Below, piece after piece: positions 27,838 through 37,078 of a stretch of 64,000 bases of DNA. Under the pieces are notes generated by a model. That model saw only the letters and a program-made list of their open reading frames with translations, did not search any database and was not told the origin of the DNA. Each line of letters begins with the position of its first letter. Within the stretch, counting starts at the first letter, position 1. The stretch is taken from assembly GCA_020881235.1 (NCBI GenBank), contig JAJIYK010000016.1, forward strand, positions 34,387 to 98,386. Direction: 5' to 3'. The position numbers were made by a program, and so were the translations under genes. The stretch is from Rickettsia endosymbiont of Oxypoda opaca (lineage in GTDB: Bacteria; Pseudomonadota; Alphaproteobacteria; Rickettsiales; Rickettsiaceae).

Positions 27838-27912
27838 TGGTGCCGGATATCGGGTTCGAACTGATGACCTACCGCTTACAAGGCGGTTGCTCTACCACTG
27901 AGCTAATCCGGC
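27838..27912 (-). tRNA. tRNA-Thr (anticodon UGU)
   Basis: The minus strand folds as a tRNA: acceptor GCCGGAT / ATCCGGC, D-arm GCTC-AGTGGTA-GAGC, anticodon stem ACCGC / GCGGT with loop CTTGTAA (anticodon TGT), T-arm with GGTTCGAACC-type loop, then discriminator A. CCA is encoded (27838-27840). It reads ACA threonine codons. Confidence 0.95.
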
Positions 27913-27974
27913 ATGAACATCTACAATTTTGTAGAAGGAGGTGACAAAGACTAAAAACCGTCGTTGTAGGGGGA

Positions 27975-28143
27975 GTGTTGTGTGGTTCGAATTTTTGCAA
28001 AGCGTATGGTGTCGTGCCGTGACTTGATCACGGCATCCAGTCTTTTTATTAAGGTTTTTTCTGGATACCGTGGTCAAGCCACGGTATGACACCGTACTTA
28101 TAATAACCATAATAACGATAATTATGATCCATGCAACAACGCC
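27975..28143. repeat. full-length family-A palindromic repeat
   Basis: Ends GTGTTGTGTGGTTCG and GATCCATGCAACAACGCC, with the core arms CCGTGACTTGATCACGG and CCGTGGTCAAGCCACGG and the TTTTTATTAAGG centre. It fills the gap between tRNA-Thr and rpsP and is almost identical to the copy at 61011. Confidence 0.92.
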
Positions 28144-28158
28144 TACCTGCGAAAGCAA

Positions 28159-28494
28159 TTACGCCTTCTTAGCTTCTTTTTTGCTAGGTTTCGGCGTTTG
28201 AGCTTTTGCCTTAATTTCTATTTTTTTCTTAATTGAAGCGGGAAGAGCAATACCGGCTTCTTCGATAAATCTAGCGACACGTTCGGTAGGCTGTGCACCT
28301 GTACCTAACCAATATTCTATACGATCTAACTTTAAAACTACACGACTTGCATCTTCTTTTGCAAGCATCGGGTTATAAGTACCGACTTTTTCTAAAAAAT
28401 TACCGTCACGCGGTGCTGTTACGTTAGCCACCACTACTCTATAATAAGGACGTTTTTTTGCACCACCTCTAGCTAAACGGATTTTTACTGCCAT
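28159..28494 (-). CDS. rpsP: 30S ribosomal protein S16
   Basis: A 111-residue S16. The N-terminal [24 protein letters not shown] is characteristic, followed by [10 protein letters not shown] and [19 protein letters not shown]. The C-terminal 25 residues are a lysine/alanine-rich extension ([15 protein letters not shown]), common in alphaproteobacterial S16. The stop codon is 15 bases from the repeat at 27975. Confidence 0.96.
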   Translation of the reverse strand: MAVKIRLARGGAKKRPYYRVVVANVTAPRDGNFLEKVGTYNPMLAKEDASRVVLKLDRIEYWLGTGAQPTERVARFIEEAGIALPASIKKKIEIKAKAQTPKPSKKEAKKA

Positions 28495-28515
28495 ATATAC
28501 TCTAATAAATACTAT

Positions 28516-28686
28516 TTATTTTATTTTTTCTTCTTTGAAAACAACATGTTTTCTAACTACTTTATCATATTTACGAAAAGAAAGCTTTTCAGTTTGAGTT
28601 TTCGGATTACGTTTTTTTACCCAAAAAACTCCAGTACCCGCCGTACTCACCAACTTCACTAAAATATTTTTATTTTTTTTGGCCAT
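28516..28686 (-). CDS. rpmG: 50S ribosomal protein L33
   Basis: A 56-residue L33, too short for a length-limited gene search but unmistakable: [19 protein letters not shown], then [22 protein letters not shown] and a basic end [11 protein letters not shown]. The zinc-free (cysteine-less) form is as expected. It lies 21 bases upstream of rpsP on the same strand, so the two ribosomal genes are probably co-transcribed. Confidence 0.95.
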   Translation of the reverse strand: MAKKNKNILVKLVSTAGTGVFWVKKRNPKTQTEKLSFRKYDKVVRKHVVFKEEKIK

Positions 28687-28776
28687 TCGCTGAAACCTTA
28701 CATGTAAAAATTAATTCTAAAAAGAAGCAGAATAAAACTAAATTAGCAAATAGTCAAGTTATGTTTTTATGTAAAA

Positions 28777-29616
28777 TCAAGGCCAACGTACTTCCGGCGG
28801 TAGGGACATTAATATCGCCTCAACATTTCCGTCGGTCATTAAGCCGAATTTAGTACCACGATCATATAATAAATTAAATTCCACATATCTACCACGCCTT
28901 ATAAGCTGGTATTCTTTCTGCTCTAGCGACCAAGGCAAAAACATTTTTTTCCTGACAATTTCAGGATATACCGACAATAAAGCCTTGCCGACATCTTGGG
29001 TAAAAGAAAAATCATTATCGAAATTGCCGCTATTTAAATAATCGTAAAATATCCCGCCGATGCCTCTTGCTTCTTTCCGATGCTTTAAATAAAAATATTC
29101 ATCGCATTGTTTTTTAAACTTAGGATAATAGCCTTTATCGTGCTTATCGCAAACTTCCTTAAAAGCTTGATGAAATTTTGCTGTTTCAGATTTTTCAGGA
29201 TAAAAAGGTGTTAAATCCCCGCCGCCGCCAAACCAATGATTAGACGTTTCTATATAACGAGTGTTAAAATGCATTGCCGGCACTAAAGGAGATTTAAGAT
29301 GAGCAACAACAGATATACCTGTAGCAAAAAACTCTCCGCTCTTTTCCGTTCCCGGGATTTGTTCTCGAAATTCTTTTGAGAATTCACCGAAAACAGTAGA
29401 AATATTAACCCCTACTTTTTCAAAAACTTCACCCTTCATGACGGACATAACCCCGCCACCGCCGCCGTCTCTTTCCCAAGGCGATTGTACAAATTTAGCA
29501 GGCTCTATATTTTTATCCTTTGCATATTCTTGTTCAATTTTTTCAAATTCAGTGCATATTTGATTACGCAAATGTGTGAACCAGTCGCTAGTTAATTTTC
29601 TATTTTGTGAGACCAT
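28777..29616 (-). CDS. hemF: oxygen-dependent coproporphyrinogen-III oxidase
   Basis: A 279-residue HemF, which converts coproporphyrinogen III to protoporphyrinogen IX using oxygen in haem synthesis. Motifs: SPWERDGGGGGVMSVM near the N-terminus, MHFNTRYIET and WFGGGGDLTPFYP (metal-/substrate-binding histidines), and RRGRYVEFNLLYDRGTKFGL at the end. Full length. The other haem gene in this window is hemD at 43194. Confidence 0.96.
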   Translation of the reverse strand: MVSQNRKLTSDWFTHLRNQICTEFEKIEQEYAKDKNIEPAKFVQSPWERDGGGGGVMSVMKGEVFEKVGVNISTVFGEFSKEFREQIPGTEKSGEFFATGISVVAHLKSPLVPAMHFNTRYIETSNHWFGGGGDLTPFYPEKSETAKFHQAFKEVCDKHDKGYYPKFKKQCDEYFYLKHRKEARGIGGIFYDYLNSGNFDNDFSFTQDVGKALLSVYPEIVRKKMFLPWSLEQKEYQLIRRGRYVEFNLLYDRGTKFGLMTDGNVEAILMSLPPEVRWP

Positions 29617-29674
29617 AAACTACTCATAAATGAAGAGGTAAAAATTCTGTCATGCCGTGACTCCGACGGTGTTG

Positions 29675-30928
29675 TTACCTGATATTCTGCCTAACCACTT
29701 TTCTCATCAAATACATAATCATCAAAAATATACTCGCAATAAGCATGATATAAAAAGCAGGGGCATAAAATAATTCCGTTTTTTCGACAAGCCAGCGGGA
29801 AATAATCGGCGAAGTCCCGCCGAATATTGCCACGCCGAAATTATAACTAAAAGCTACGCCGGAAAATTTTTGTTCAGGAGTAAATAGCGAGATAACGAAT
29901 ATATAAGCCGTACCCGCTATTGTTCCGGCTAGCATGCCGAGAATCGTCAGAGCGGCAATTTGTTGCCATAATTTTTCTGATGACATAAACAGCATGGTCG
30001 GCAAAATTAATATTAAAATAGCGATGCTTGCAAGAACTAGCATCCTAAATTTACCGATAATGTCGGCAGTGCCGCCGGCAAGCGGCATCGCTACCATTGC
30101 CACAAAAGAAGAGTAGGCTAAATACGTTAAGGCTAGCGTATTGTCGTAATGCATAACGTTATGGTAGAAAACATTTATATAGGTTTTCACTAAATACATA
30201 ATGCTACTAGCGATAGCTGCAACACAAATAGTGATAAACATCGATCGCCAGGCGGTTTTAACCACATTTGAAAAAGGAGCTTTTAGAACTTTCTTTTTTT
30301 TCTCCAGCATGATAAAAATTGGTGTTTCCGCCACGCGTAAACGTAAATAAAAACCTGCAAGACCCATAAAGCCGCCAAGTAGGAAAGCAAACCGCCAAGC
30401 AAAGTCAATATAAGAAAAATATCGCTCAATAATAATGCCGATAAATGTGGCGATTAAAGTACCGGCAATATTAGAGCCGTGGACTAAACCGGCGGTAAAT
30501 CCGGGGCGTAAATTTTGCCGATGTTCTAAGATAAAGATAGCCGCACCGGTGCCTTCGCCGCTAATGCATAAACCTTGGATAAGGCGCATAATAATTAAGG
30601 TTACGGGTGCGTAAACTCCTATACTCTCATAGGAGGGAATTAAGCCCATAATAAAGGTGGGGACTGTCATACCTAGCATCGAGATTATCAGAGCAATACG
30701 CCTGCCGTATCTATCGCCGATATAGCCAAAGACTATCCCGCCTATGGGTCTTGTTAAAAAACCGACGGCAAAAACTCCAAGACTTAAGAGAATTTTAACA
30801 AATTCCGATTCTTGAGGGAAAAACACATGTCCAATAACCAATGAAAAAACTGAATATACTGTAAAATCGTAATATTCCAGTATATTACCTGAAATAGCAG
30901 ATAAGAAAATAAATTTAGATTTATTCAT
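29675..30928 (-). CDS. MFS transporter, proline/betaine (ProP-like) subfamily
   Basis: A 417-residue major-facilitator permease with twelve hydrophobic segments. The MHS/ProP subfamily signatures are present: NILEYYDFTVYSVF at the N-terminus, GFLTRPIGGIVFGYIGDRYGRR in the first intracellular loop, and LIQGLCISGEGTGAA. Rickettsiae carry several paralogues called proline/betaine transporters; the real substrate cannot be read from sequence. A degenerate repeat fragment (about 29651-29681) runs into its 3' end. Confidence 0.88.
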   Translation of the reverse strand: MNKSKFIFLSAISGNILEYYDFTVYSVFSLVIGHVFFPQESEFVKILLSLGVFAVGFLTRPIGGIVFGYIGDRYGRRIALIISMLGMTVPTFIMGLIPSYESIGVYAPVTLIIMRLIQGLCISGEGTGAAIFILEHRQNLRPGFTAGLVHGSNIAGTLIATFIGIIIERYFSYIDFAWRFAFLLGGFMGLAGFYLRLRVAETPIFIMLEKKKKVLKAPFSNVVKTAWRSMFITICVAAIASSIMYLVKTYINVFYHNVMHYDNTLALTYLAYSSFVAMVAMPLAGGTADIIGKFRMLVLASIAILILILPTMLFMSSEKLWQQIAALTILGMLAGTIAGTAYIFVISLFTPEQKFSGVAFSYNFGVAIFGGTSPIISRWLVEKTELFYAPAFYIMLIASIFLMIMYLMRKVVRQNIR

Positions 30929-31083
30929 TGAAGGTTTAGCGACCTATTTAGTTATATTAAGCCATTATAGACAAATCTAACTATTTATAAAGTGTAAATT
31001 ATAAAAGGTTAACCTAAAGACGTCTTGAATCCTCTCAAATTTATTTCGAGATATCTTTTATAGATGCGTCAAACTTGTGGTCT

Positions 31084-31362
31084 TGTTGCATGGCGCCCAA
31101 AATCGTCATGGCGAGACGCCTCTTGGCGTCGTGGCCATCTAGTTTTTGTCATGCTGAACTTGTTTCAGCGTTGTTGCATAGATCGAAAAAAGTGCTGTAT
31201 GTCATTCCTGCGAAAGCAGGAATCCAGAAAAAACACTTAAAATAAATAAAATTAAAAATTTACTATATAATTCGCTTAAATATTCTCTGGATTCCTGCTT
31301 TCGCAGGAATGACATCAAAAATTTGCTCCACGCAATAAGACCCAAACTTGTTCAGCATGACG
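31084..31362. repeat. compound palindromic repeat with three nested layers
   Basis: The left half has TTGTTGCATGGCG, a family-E half (CGTCATGGCGAGACGCCTCTTGGCGTCGTGGCCATCTAG) and a family-C half (GTCATGCTGAACTTGTTTCAG). Next comes GCGTTGTTGCATAGATCG, a family-D element (TGTCATTCCTGCGAAAGCAGGAATCCAG ... CTGGATTCCTGCTTTCGCAGGAATGACA), then CACGCAATAAGACC and a second family-C end (ACTTGTTCAGCATGACG). Family D thus sits inside a GTTGTTGC-ended element that itself sits inside family C. This accounts for most of the 540-base proP-holC gap. Confidence 0.85.
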
Positions 31363-31471
31363 ATAAAATATTCAACCCCTCCTGATTATCCTTTAAATAA
31401 TTTTAATTTTGTTCACAGAAGCTAGTTTTTTTATTATTATGAACATAAATAAAATTACAAATATTCTTATG

Positions 31472-31936
31472 CAGCAATTTAGTATTTATCAAACGACGCA
31501 GGAGTCGTTACTGAAGGCAATAATTCTATTGGTAGAAAAATGCTATCATGGCAACCTTAAAAGTGTTGTTTTAGTAGCGGATAGTGAACAGCAGGAATTG
31601 TTAAACAAAACACTCTGGACATATTCGAGAAGGCAATTTATCCCGCACGGCAGCAAGCTTGACCCAATGCCGGAAAAACAGCCGATATATATTACCGATG
31701 AGCTGCAAAATCCTAATGACGCCGGCGTTCTATTAATTATTTCACCAAAAGATATAGAGAAGATTTTACAGGATAAAGAATATATTAGCCGTTTTCAAAG
31801 AATAATTATAATTTATGACTTACCGGTTGATTTGCAAAGCTTAATTTTATCGATCAATAAACTAACCGTTGCGGAAAAATTAATTGATTGCTATAAACAA
31901 AATCCAAACGGCTCATGGGAGAAAGTGGATATTTAA
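31472..31936 (+). CDS. holC: DNA polymerase III chi subunit
   Basis: A 154-residue HolC-like protein. Chi links the clamp loader to SSB. The family fold begins at MQQFSIYQTTQE, matching the short N-terminal strand of chi proteins, followed by KSVVLVADSEQQELLNKTLW, FIPHG and PIYITDELQNPNDAGVLLIIS. An in-frame ATG at 31439 gives 11 more residues and cannot be excluded; neither has a clear ribosome-binding site. Confidence 0.8.
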   Translation, partial: QQFSIYQTTQESLLKAIILLVEKCYHGNLKSVVLVADSEQQELLNKTLWTYSRRQFIPHGSKLDPMPEKQPIYITDELQNPNDAGVLLIISPKDIEKILQDKEYISRFQRIIIIYDLPVDLQSLILSINKLTVAEKLIDCYKQNPNGSWEKVDI

Positions 31937-31966
31937 ATATGCTGATGTTATTTTTGTATTCCTTTA

Positions 31967-32097
31967 TGTCATTCCCGCGAAAGCGGGAATCCAGCCTTTT
32001 CTTTGTCATGCTGAACTTGTTTCAGCATCTCTATAGACCCTGAAATAAATTCAGGATGACTATTATTTTCTGGATTCCCGCCTTCGCGGGAATGACA
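31967..32097. repeat. family-D palindromic repeat split by a family-C element
   Basis: The outer inverted arms TGTCATTCCCGCGAAAGCGGGAATCCAG and CTGGATTCCCGCCTTCGCGGGAATGACA enclose a family-C unit (GTCATGCTGAACTTGTTTCAGCATC ... CCTGAAATAAATTCAGGATGAC). It lies between holC and glyQ. Confidence 0.9.
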
Positions 32098-32166
32098 TAG
32101 AATCGCCTAACCTTTACAGCAATGACGATGTTACCTACACAAGCCAAATAAAACATTAATTATTTT

Positions 32167-33036
32167 ATGAAAAAACTATCATTTCAACAAATTATCCTAA
32201 CTTTGCAAAATTATTGGCAGGATTACGGTTGTGCGATTTTGCAACCTTATGATGCACATGTTGGAGCCGGTACGTTCCATCCGGCAACAGTGCTGCGTTC
32301 GCTCGGTCCTAAGCCGTGGTTTGTGGCTTATGTGCAGCCTTCAAGGCGTCCCGGTGATAGTCGTTATGCAATGCATCCAAACAGAATGCAGCATTATTAT
32401 CAGTTCCAGGTTATTTTAAAACCGTCCCCCGATAATATTCAAGAGTTATATCTAAAAAGCCTAGAGCAGCTCGGTATTGATTTAAGTAAACATGATATTA
32501 GATTTGTTGAAGATGATTGGGAATCTCCGACACTAGGAGCTTCAGGACTCGGCTGGGAAGTGTGGTGTAACGGTATGGAAGTCTCGCAATTTACCTATAT
32601 GCAGCAAGTAGGCGGGATTGAATGCCGTCCCGTTGCCGGAGAAATTACTTATGGGTTAGAGCGGTTGGCTTTATATATTCAGGGCATCGATGAGGTAAAA
32701 AATCTCGACTGGAACGGACAAATAGGCGAAAAAGCTTTGAAATACGGTGAAGTTGATTTTGAAGCGGAAAAGCAATTTTCCAAGTTTAATTTAGAGTTGG
32801 CCGATAGCGAGATGTTACTGCGGCATTTTCAAGATAGCGAAGAACAGTGCGTGGCATTAATTAAAGAGAATTTGCCGTTACCGGCTTATGATTATTGCAT
32901 GCAAGCAAGCCATTTATTTAATCTGTTAAATGCTCGTGGCGTAATTAGCGTTACCGAGCGTGCTTCGTACATTTTAAGGGTGCGGAATTTGGCGAAATTA
33001 TGTTGCAGTAAATGGCTAGAGATGGAAGGAAATTAA
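32167..33036 (+). CDS. glyQ: glycyl-tRNA synthetase alpha subunit
   Basis: A 289-residue class II alpha subunit of the tetrameric glycyl-tRNA synthetase. Typical strings are [48 protein letters not shown]-like (here [19 protein letters not shown]), [21 protein letters not shown] and [12 protein letters not shown]. The beta-subunit gene glyS, which normally follows directly, is not here: downstream is the oppositely oriented DNA-modification island. glyS must be elsewhere in the genome. Confidence 0.96.
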   Translation: MKKLSFQQIILTLQNYWQDYGCAILQPYDAHVGAGTFHPATVLRSLGPKPWFVAYVQPSRRPGDSRYAMHPNRMQHYYQFQVILKPSPDNIQELYLKSLEQLGIDLSKHDIRFVEDDWESPTLGASGLGWEVWCNGMEVSQFTYMQQVGGIECRPVAGEITYGLERLALYIQGIDEVKNLDWNGQIGEKALKYGEVDFEAEKQFSKFNLELADSEMLLRHFQDSEEQCVALIKENLPLPAYDYCMQASHLFNLLNARGVISVTERASYILRVRNLAKLCCSKWLEMEGN

Positions 33037-33039
33037 TAC

Positions 33040-33080
33040 GACACGTTGCCATGCCGTGGCTTGTACCTGTGTTGTTGCAT
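33040..33080. repeat. family-A repeat fragment at the left edge of the defence-like island
   Basis: A degenerate scrap, GCCATGCCGTGGCTTGTACCTGTGTTGTTGCAT, containing one core arm fused to an element end. It lies between the stop of glyQ and the 3' end of the DUF3883-type gene. Confidence 0.6.
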
Positions 33081-33086
33081 ATAAGC

Positions 33087-33950
33087 TTAACAAGTGATTA
33101 TATTTGTAAATTTTTCTACAAATATCGAAAACGGTATAGCAAGATGCTGCCATTCCCCTTTACCTTTATCAATAGAAATATGATTTTCTATATCTTTCAT
33201 AGTAAGTACTGCAAGTTTTGGAATATCATTGCTTAAATCCCATAAATGAAAGCAATGCGATTCTGTGTCAACGGCACGTTCCCATTCATTCCGAGTGAGG
33301 TAAAAAAGTGCATCTATGCCGTTTTTGGTAGTTTTTACTTCAATTGATAGTTTTGCTTTATCGTTATTGTTAATAACGGACAGCACATCATATCCATCTT
33401 CATTCGATTCTATCGAAACCCATTTAGGTTGATAACCGGTACGTGCTTTTTCATAGTTAAGCGTAAGACGTTCGCCCTGCCTTCCAATAGATAATAGTGA
33501 ATCATTTTGTAGACCTCGTGCTCTTGAAGCAAGTATATCCCAAAATTTTACTATATCTTCATTTATACTTCCTACTAAGCCTGCTTCCAGAAAAACTTGA
33601 TATATTTCAGAATGTACATATAAAAGTAGCTTTTTTCTACCAAAAGCGGCATTTTGTAGCCAAAAAGGATGTTTGACGTTAATAAAATCTAATATTGATT
33701 GTTGAAGCTTTTGTTTTGTTCCTACTAGTGATAATAATTTTTTTCCTGAGTTAGAAGCGATAGCTACGCCCGTTTCATCAAGCAATATCCATCCCATCTC
33801 TTGAGCGTAGGTTAAGGAGTAATCAGTCGGTGTTACACCTATCTTTTCAAATGCACGTCTAATATCGTCAAATGATAATTTATGACGATTAATTATTTCT
33901 AACAATTCAAAACAAGAATGTGCAAGTCCAGGTGAAAGAGACATAATCAA
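33087..33950 (-). CDS. DUF3883-like putative restriction nuclease
   Basis: A 287-residue protein. The C-terminal part matches the DUF3883 pattern related to PD-(D/E)xK nucleases: GRQGERLTLNYE (about 156-167, with E160), GYDVLSV (186-192) and IEVKTT (203-208), giving a D...ExK catalytic set, then FYLTRNEWERA. The N-terminal 150 residues look like winged-helix segments. It is likely the cleavage subunit of the island, but the target and dependence on the helicase are inferred. Its start overlaps the helicase stop (ATGA-type), and it is the last gene of a four-gene leftward operon. Confidence 0.72.
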   Translation of the reverse strand: MIMSLSPGLAHSCFELLEIINRHKLSFDDIRRAFEKIGVTPTDYSLTYAQEMGWILLDETGVAIASNSGKKLLSLVGTKQKLQQSILDFINVKHPFWLQNAAFGRKKLLLYVHSEIYQVFLEAGLVGSINEDIVKFWDILASRARGLQNDSLLSIGRQGERLTLNYEKARTGYQPKWVSIESNEDGYDVLSVINNNDKAKLSIEVKTTKNGIDALFYLTRNEWERAVDTESHCFHLWDLSNDIPKLAVLTMKDIENHISIDKGKGEWQHLAIPFSIFVEKFTNIITC

Positions 33951-35773
33951 AAATTTTTCTTTTTAAAATCTCGTAATAATGCTTCAATATCTTCCGGTAA
34001 GAGACCCATAACGTAACCTTCCGGATCATCGGTAGAAATAGGATCGATAGGTATAGGATCGATTTTTAAGCTTGAGTCTTCTAAGGCTTCTGCCATTTTT
34101 CCAACTTTAAAATTTAGTCTTTCTCGTACCGTTTCGTCAATAGTTCTTGTGCATTCAACTATTTCAATATTTGTTTGCTCATTTGGGCTAAGACCTAGCC
34201 TATGTATTCGGTCTTCAGATTGTAAATAATGTGCAGCATTAAATGTTCTATCCAGATATATAGCATAATGACAAATCTTGTGAAGACTCACTCCTTCACT
34301 TGCGGCAGCAGGGTTTGCTACCATAATTTTTATATTCGGATCATCGTGAAATAACTTGATTTTTCCTTCTCGTGTTTCGTCGTCATCCTCCTCGCCCGCA
34401 TCTACGCCACCGTGAATATATACTGCTCCTAAGTCGACTAACCTTTGTGCAATATATTCGACATTTTTTACAAAAGAAGACCAAATTAAAACTTTTTGAT
34501 TATCACGTACTAATTCTCTAGCACGCTTTAAAACATATTTAAGTTTTGGTCCGTCGCCTTCTGCAAGCACTGCTTGTAACAAATCAGAATGTACAAAGCC
34601 AATTTCTCGTGACAAAAGAGCAGGATTAGAAACAAATTGTAGCAATTTTGCTACTGATCTTCCAAGAACACGAAAAGCTTGTTTAGTTCCCTTATTTAAT
34701 GCGGTAGCAGCTTCACGCGAAACTTCAAATTTCATAAGGTTATATAGTTCATACTGAACAGGAGCCATATGTAACTTCTGAACAACTCGAGTAACAGGCG
34801 GTAAACCTAACTCCGCCTTATTAGTTCGAACATATATAGGCTTTATTAACTCTATAACGTTATTACTTGCAACAGGAATTTCAGGATATAAAAAAGTGAA
34901 TTGCGGGATTAGATCTTCTACGGCTTGAGGCATTGGAGTTCCCGACATTATTAATTTACCGACCGGTAAATGTGCGATACTAAGTATCGTTTGAGGTGTT
35001 TGTTTCTCAGGCCCACTTTTTATTCTATGACTTTCATCAAGAAATACATGTGTCTTATAACGACTTAAGTATCCGGCTATTAACTCTCTAACACGCGGCA
35101 ATTGTTGGTAAGTTATTAACATGAAACGAGGGCGACTTTCCAGAAGTCTATTAATCTTATCAGTACCGCCACGTAGCCTAGTAAAATTTTTATAAATATT
35201 CTGCATGCAAGCTTCAAGTTGTTCATCCCAAGCTCCAAAAGCATTTTTAGGAGCAATAACTAATAAACCTTCATCAGATTTTGCTTTGAAAAAAAAAGTA
35301 GCTAATGCCTCTGTTGTTTTCCCAGCACCAGGAACTGAAAAGGTTGCTGCTGCCGGCAAAGCAGCAATTTTACATATATTACGTTCTTGCTGAGTAGTGA
35401 GTAAGCGGGAAAACCCCACTTCTTTTAACTTTGATAATAAATCTTCAGCTTTCAAAGCATAAAGTTCTTTCGCTTTTTGGTAATCATGGTTATTTTGAGT
35501 TGATTGCCTAAGTAATAGCTCTGCTTTTTCTTCAATTTCAAAGCCTTCACCTATTTGTATTTCATATCCTTTTAAAAGTTGACCAAATTGTGAACGTAAT
35601 GAAATGAAAGTCCACCAGGGTAATGATAGTTGATAACCGCCTTCCTGCTGAGCTTCATCCGAATTATCAAAAATCAAGCGTCTTATCGGCTCAAGCCACG
35701 GTTGAGCATAATCAATTTCTTCCCATCCAATCAATGCTTTTCTGTCTTTATCTCTATAAGCAATTTTAAGCAT
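33947..35773 (-). CDS. SNF2-type superfamily 2 helicase
   Basis: A 608-residue helicase/translocase. Walker A is SVPGAGKTTEAL (G149, K152), Walker B DESH (246-249), motif III MSGTPMP, and the C-terminal RecA-like half ends with YLQSEDRIHRLGLS (motif VI arginines). The first 120 residues are a specific N-terminal extension with no recognised motif. It is shorter than chromatin-remodelling SNF2 proteins and resembles those found in DISARM-like and related restriction systems. It overlaps both neighbours by a few bases, which argues for a single functional unit. Confidence 0.85.
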   Translation of the reverse strand: MLKIAYRDKDRKALIGWEEIDYAQPWLEPIRRLIFDNSDEAQQEGGYQLSLPWWTFISLRSQFGQLLKGYEIQIGEGFEIEEKAELLLRQSTQNNHDYQKAKELYALKAEDLLSKLKEVGFSRLLTTQQERNICKIAALPAAATFSVPGAGKTTEALATFFFKAKSDEGLLVIAPKNAFGAWDEQLEACMQNIYKNFTRLRGGTDKINRLLESRPRFMLITYQQLPRVRELIAGYLSRYKTHVFLDESHRIKSGPEKQTPQTILSIAHLPVGKLIMSGTPMPQAVEDLIPQFTFLYPEIPVASNNVIELIKPIYVRTNKAELGLPPVTRVVQKLHMAPVQYELYNLMKFEVSREAATALNKGTKQAFRVLGRSVAKLLQFVSNPALLSREIGFVHSDLLQAVLAEGDGPKLKYVLKRARELVRDNQKVLIWSSFVKNVEYIAQRLVDLGAVYIHGGVDAGEEDDDETREGKIKLFHDDPNIKIMVANPAAASEGVSLHKICHYAIYLDRTFNAAHYLQSEDRIHRLGLSPNEQTNIEIVECTRTIDETVRERLNFKVGKMAEALEDSSLKIDPIPIDPISTDDPEGYVMGLLPEDIEALLRDFKKKNF

Positions 35774-37073
35774 TACCGTTTAACCATTTATAGATTTTAG
35801 AAATATAATCTTCCATAATTTTTAATTGTTTTTCTGCACCTTCTCTGTGTGTTTCAGGTCTCAGACCATGCTCTACGGCGGCGGCAAGCTCGCTGTTTGC
35901 TTTAGCCAATTTTTTAAGAAGATAATGAGCATTCAACATATCTTTTTTCAGTTCTTTCTGGGAGGTAATGATCTCGGTAATAATTTCACGTACTCGGTTG
36001 CCGTTTTCAGGTTTAGAAATTTCTCTAGATAACGGAATATCGATCGAATCAGCACTATTAGAAACACAAAATATTTGATCAATATCTTTATGCTGCTTTG
36101 GAAGCTCTACATTAAATTCTTCTTGTAGCTTCAATTTAATCAGATCTAAATGTTTTTCAGTGTTTGGAATAGCTTCGTATAAACGTTCACCTACAGCTTC
36201 GGGATCGTCTATTAAAACAAAAGCAGCTTCTTTAAATAATTCTTGTTCTCCGATAGAAGTTCTTTTACTACGGCTTTGAATCAGTTTACGGAAAGCAAAT
36301 TCATTCTCTGAAATTTCTGACCAATAATTTTCTTTACCGCGAGTTTTTAAATATTCTGCTGCGTAAGCTCTCATGTCCAAAAGTTCTTTTACTTCTGATT
36401 CTTTCAGACCGTAAAGATCAGCAACATCTTTTGTGTTAAAGTTATGTTGTTCTTGTTTTTGAAATATCATATTGGCTTGAGTGTCCCAAGAGTATTTTGC
36501 CTTTATATCCGGTGCTATCTGTAGTTGAGCCTCAAGCTTATCAATTTCCTTTTCATCACAATGCGGAAGTACGGCAATATCAATATAAGCAAAATGATCA
36601 TATTTCTTTCTATCTTCATTATATAATTCTCTCCAACTAGCAAGGCGACGGTTACCGTTTATTACAAAACCGTATTCATCTAACAAAATTGGCTCCACCT
36701 GTTTATTTCCTGTATCCTTAAAATAATCCAATAAATTTGATTGTTTAACCAACTTAAGAAGTAATTGATGCTGAGTTTCTTGAACGTCAAGAAGCTCCGG
36801 ATCTTTTAAGAAGTAATCTGAGGTAATAGTCGAATGTTTAGCTAAATATTCCTGTTGACCGGAAATAGTTCTACCGTTTGCTAGCCTATATTTAGGAAGA
36901 TTTAAAGGTACCGTCAGAATTGCAATATCCTGATTCTTTCCTTGAAAAAATATGCGATAAGTAGTTAAGTCACTTTGTTCCGATAGTTTCTTAAATTTTT
37001 CTTGGCGACTCGTGCGTGGCCAACCGAATCGTGAAGAGAGCGGATTAGTAAGGGTAAGGGTTGAAGTATCCAT
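35766..37073 (-). CDS. ParB/sulfiredoxin-like domain protein
   Basis: A 435-residue protein with a ParB/Srx-type motif, EPILLDEYGFVINGNRRLASW (NGNRRLA at 139-145), where ParB families have GxRR. It is followed by a helix-turn-helix-like stretch (DVADLYGLKESEVKELL, about 217-233). The C-terminal third (about residues 330-435) is helical. ParB-like proteins can be CTPases, nucleases or DNA-binding adaptors; here a DNA-recognition or regulatory role next to a methylase and helicase is inferred. It ends inside the helicase gene start (8-base overlap) and starts five bases after the methylase stop. Confidence 0.7.
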   Translation of the reverse strand: MDTSTLTLTNPLSSRFGWPRTSRQEKFKKLSEQSDLTTYRIFFQGKNQDIAILTVPLNLPKYRLANGRTISGQQEYLAKHSTITSDYFLKDPELLDVQETQHQLLLKLVKQSNLLDYFKDTGNKQVEPILLDEYGFVINGNRRLASWRELYNEDRKKYDHFAYIDIAVLPHCDEKEIDKLEAQLQIAPDIKAKYSWDTQANMIFQKQEQHNFNTKDVADLYGLKESEVKELLDMRAYAAEYLKTRGKENYWSEISENEFAFRKLIQSRSKRTSIGEQELFKEAAFVLIDDPEAVGERLYEAIPNTEKHLDLIKLKLQEEFNVELPKQHKDIDQIFCVSNSADSIDIPLSREISKPENGNRVREIITEIITSQKELKKDMLNAHYLLKKLAKANSELAAAVEHGLRPETHREGAEKQLKIMEDYISKIYKWLNGNA

Positions 37074-37078
37074 AAATA

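Noticed and set aside
27975-28143. Repeat beside tRNA-Thr as an attachment site
   Set aside because: It is an ordinary family-A copy and does not duplicate the tRNA 3' end.
27892-28158. Open frame running leftward through the repeat beside tRNA-Thr
   Set aside because: It is made almost wholly of family-A repeat sequence and overlaps the tRNA edge. The same peptide-like pattern (YRGLTTVSRKNLNKKTGCRD) appears in other repeat copies, so it is repeat read-through, not a gene.
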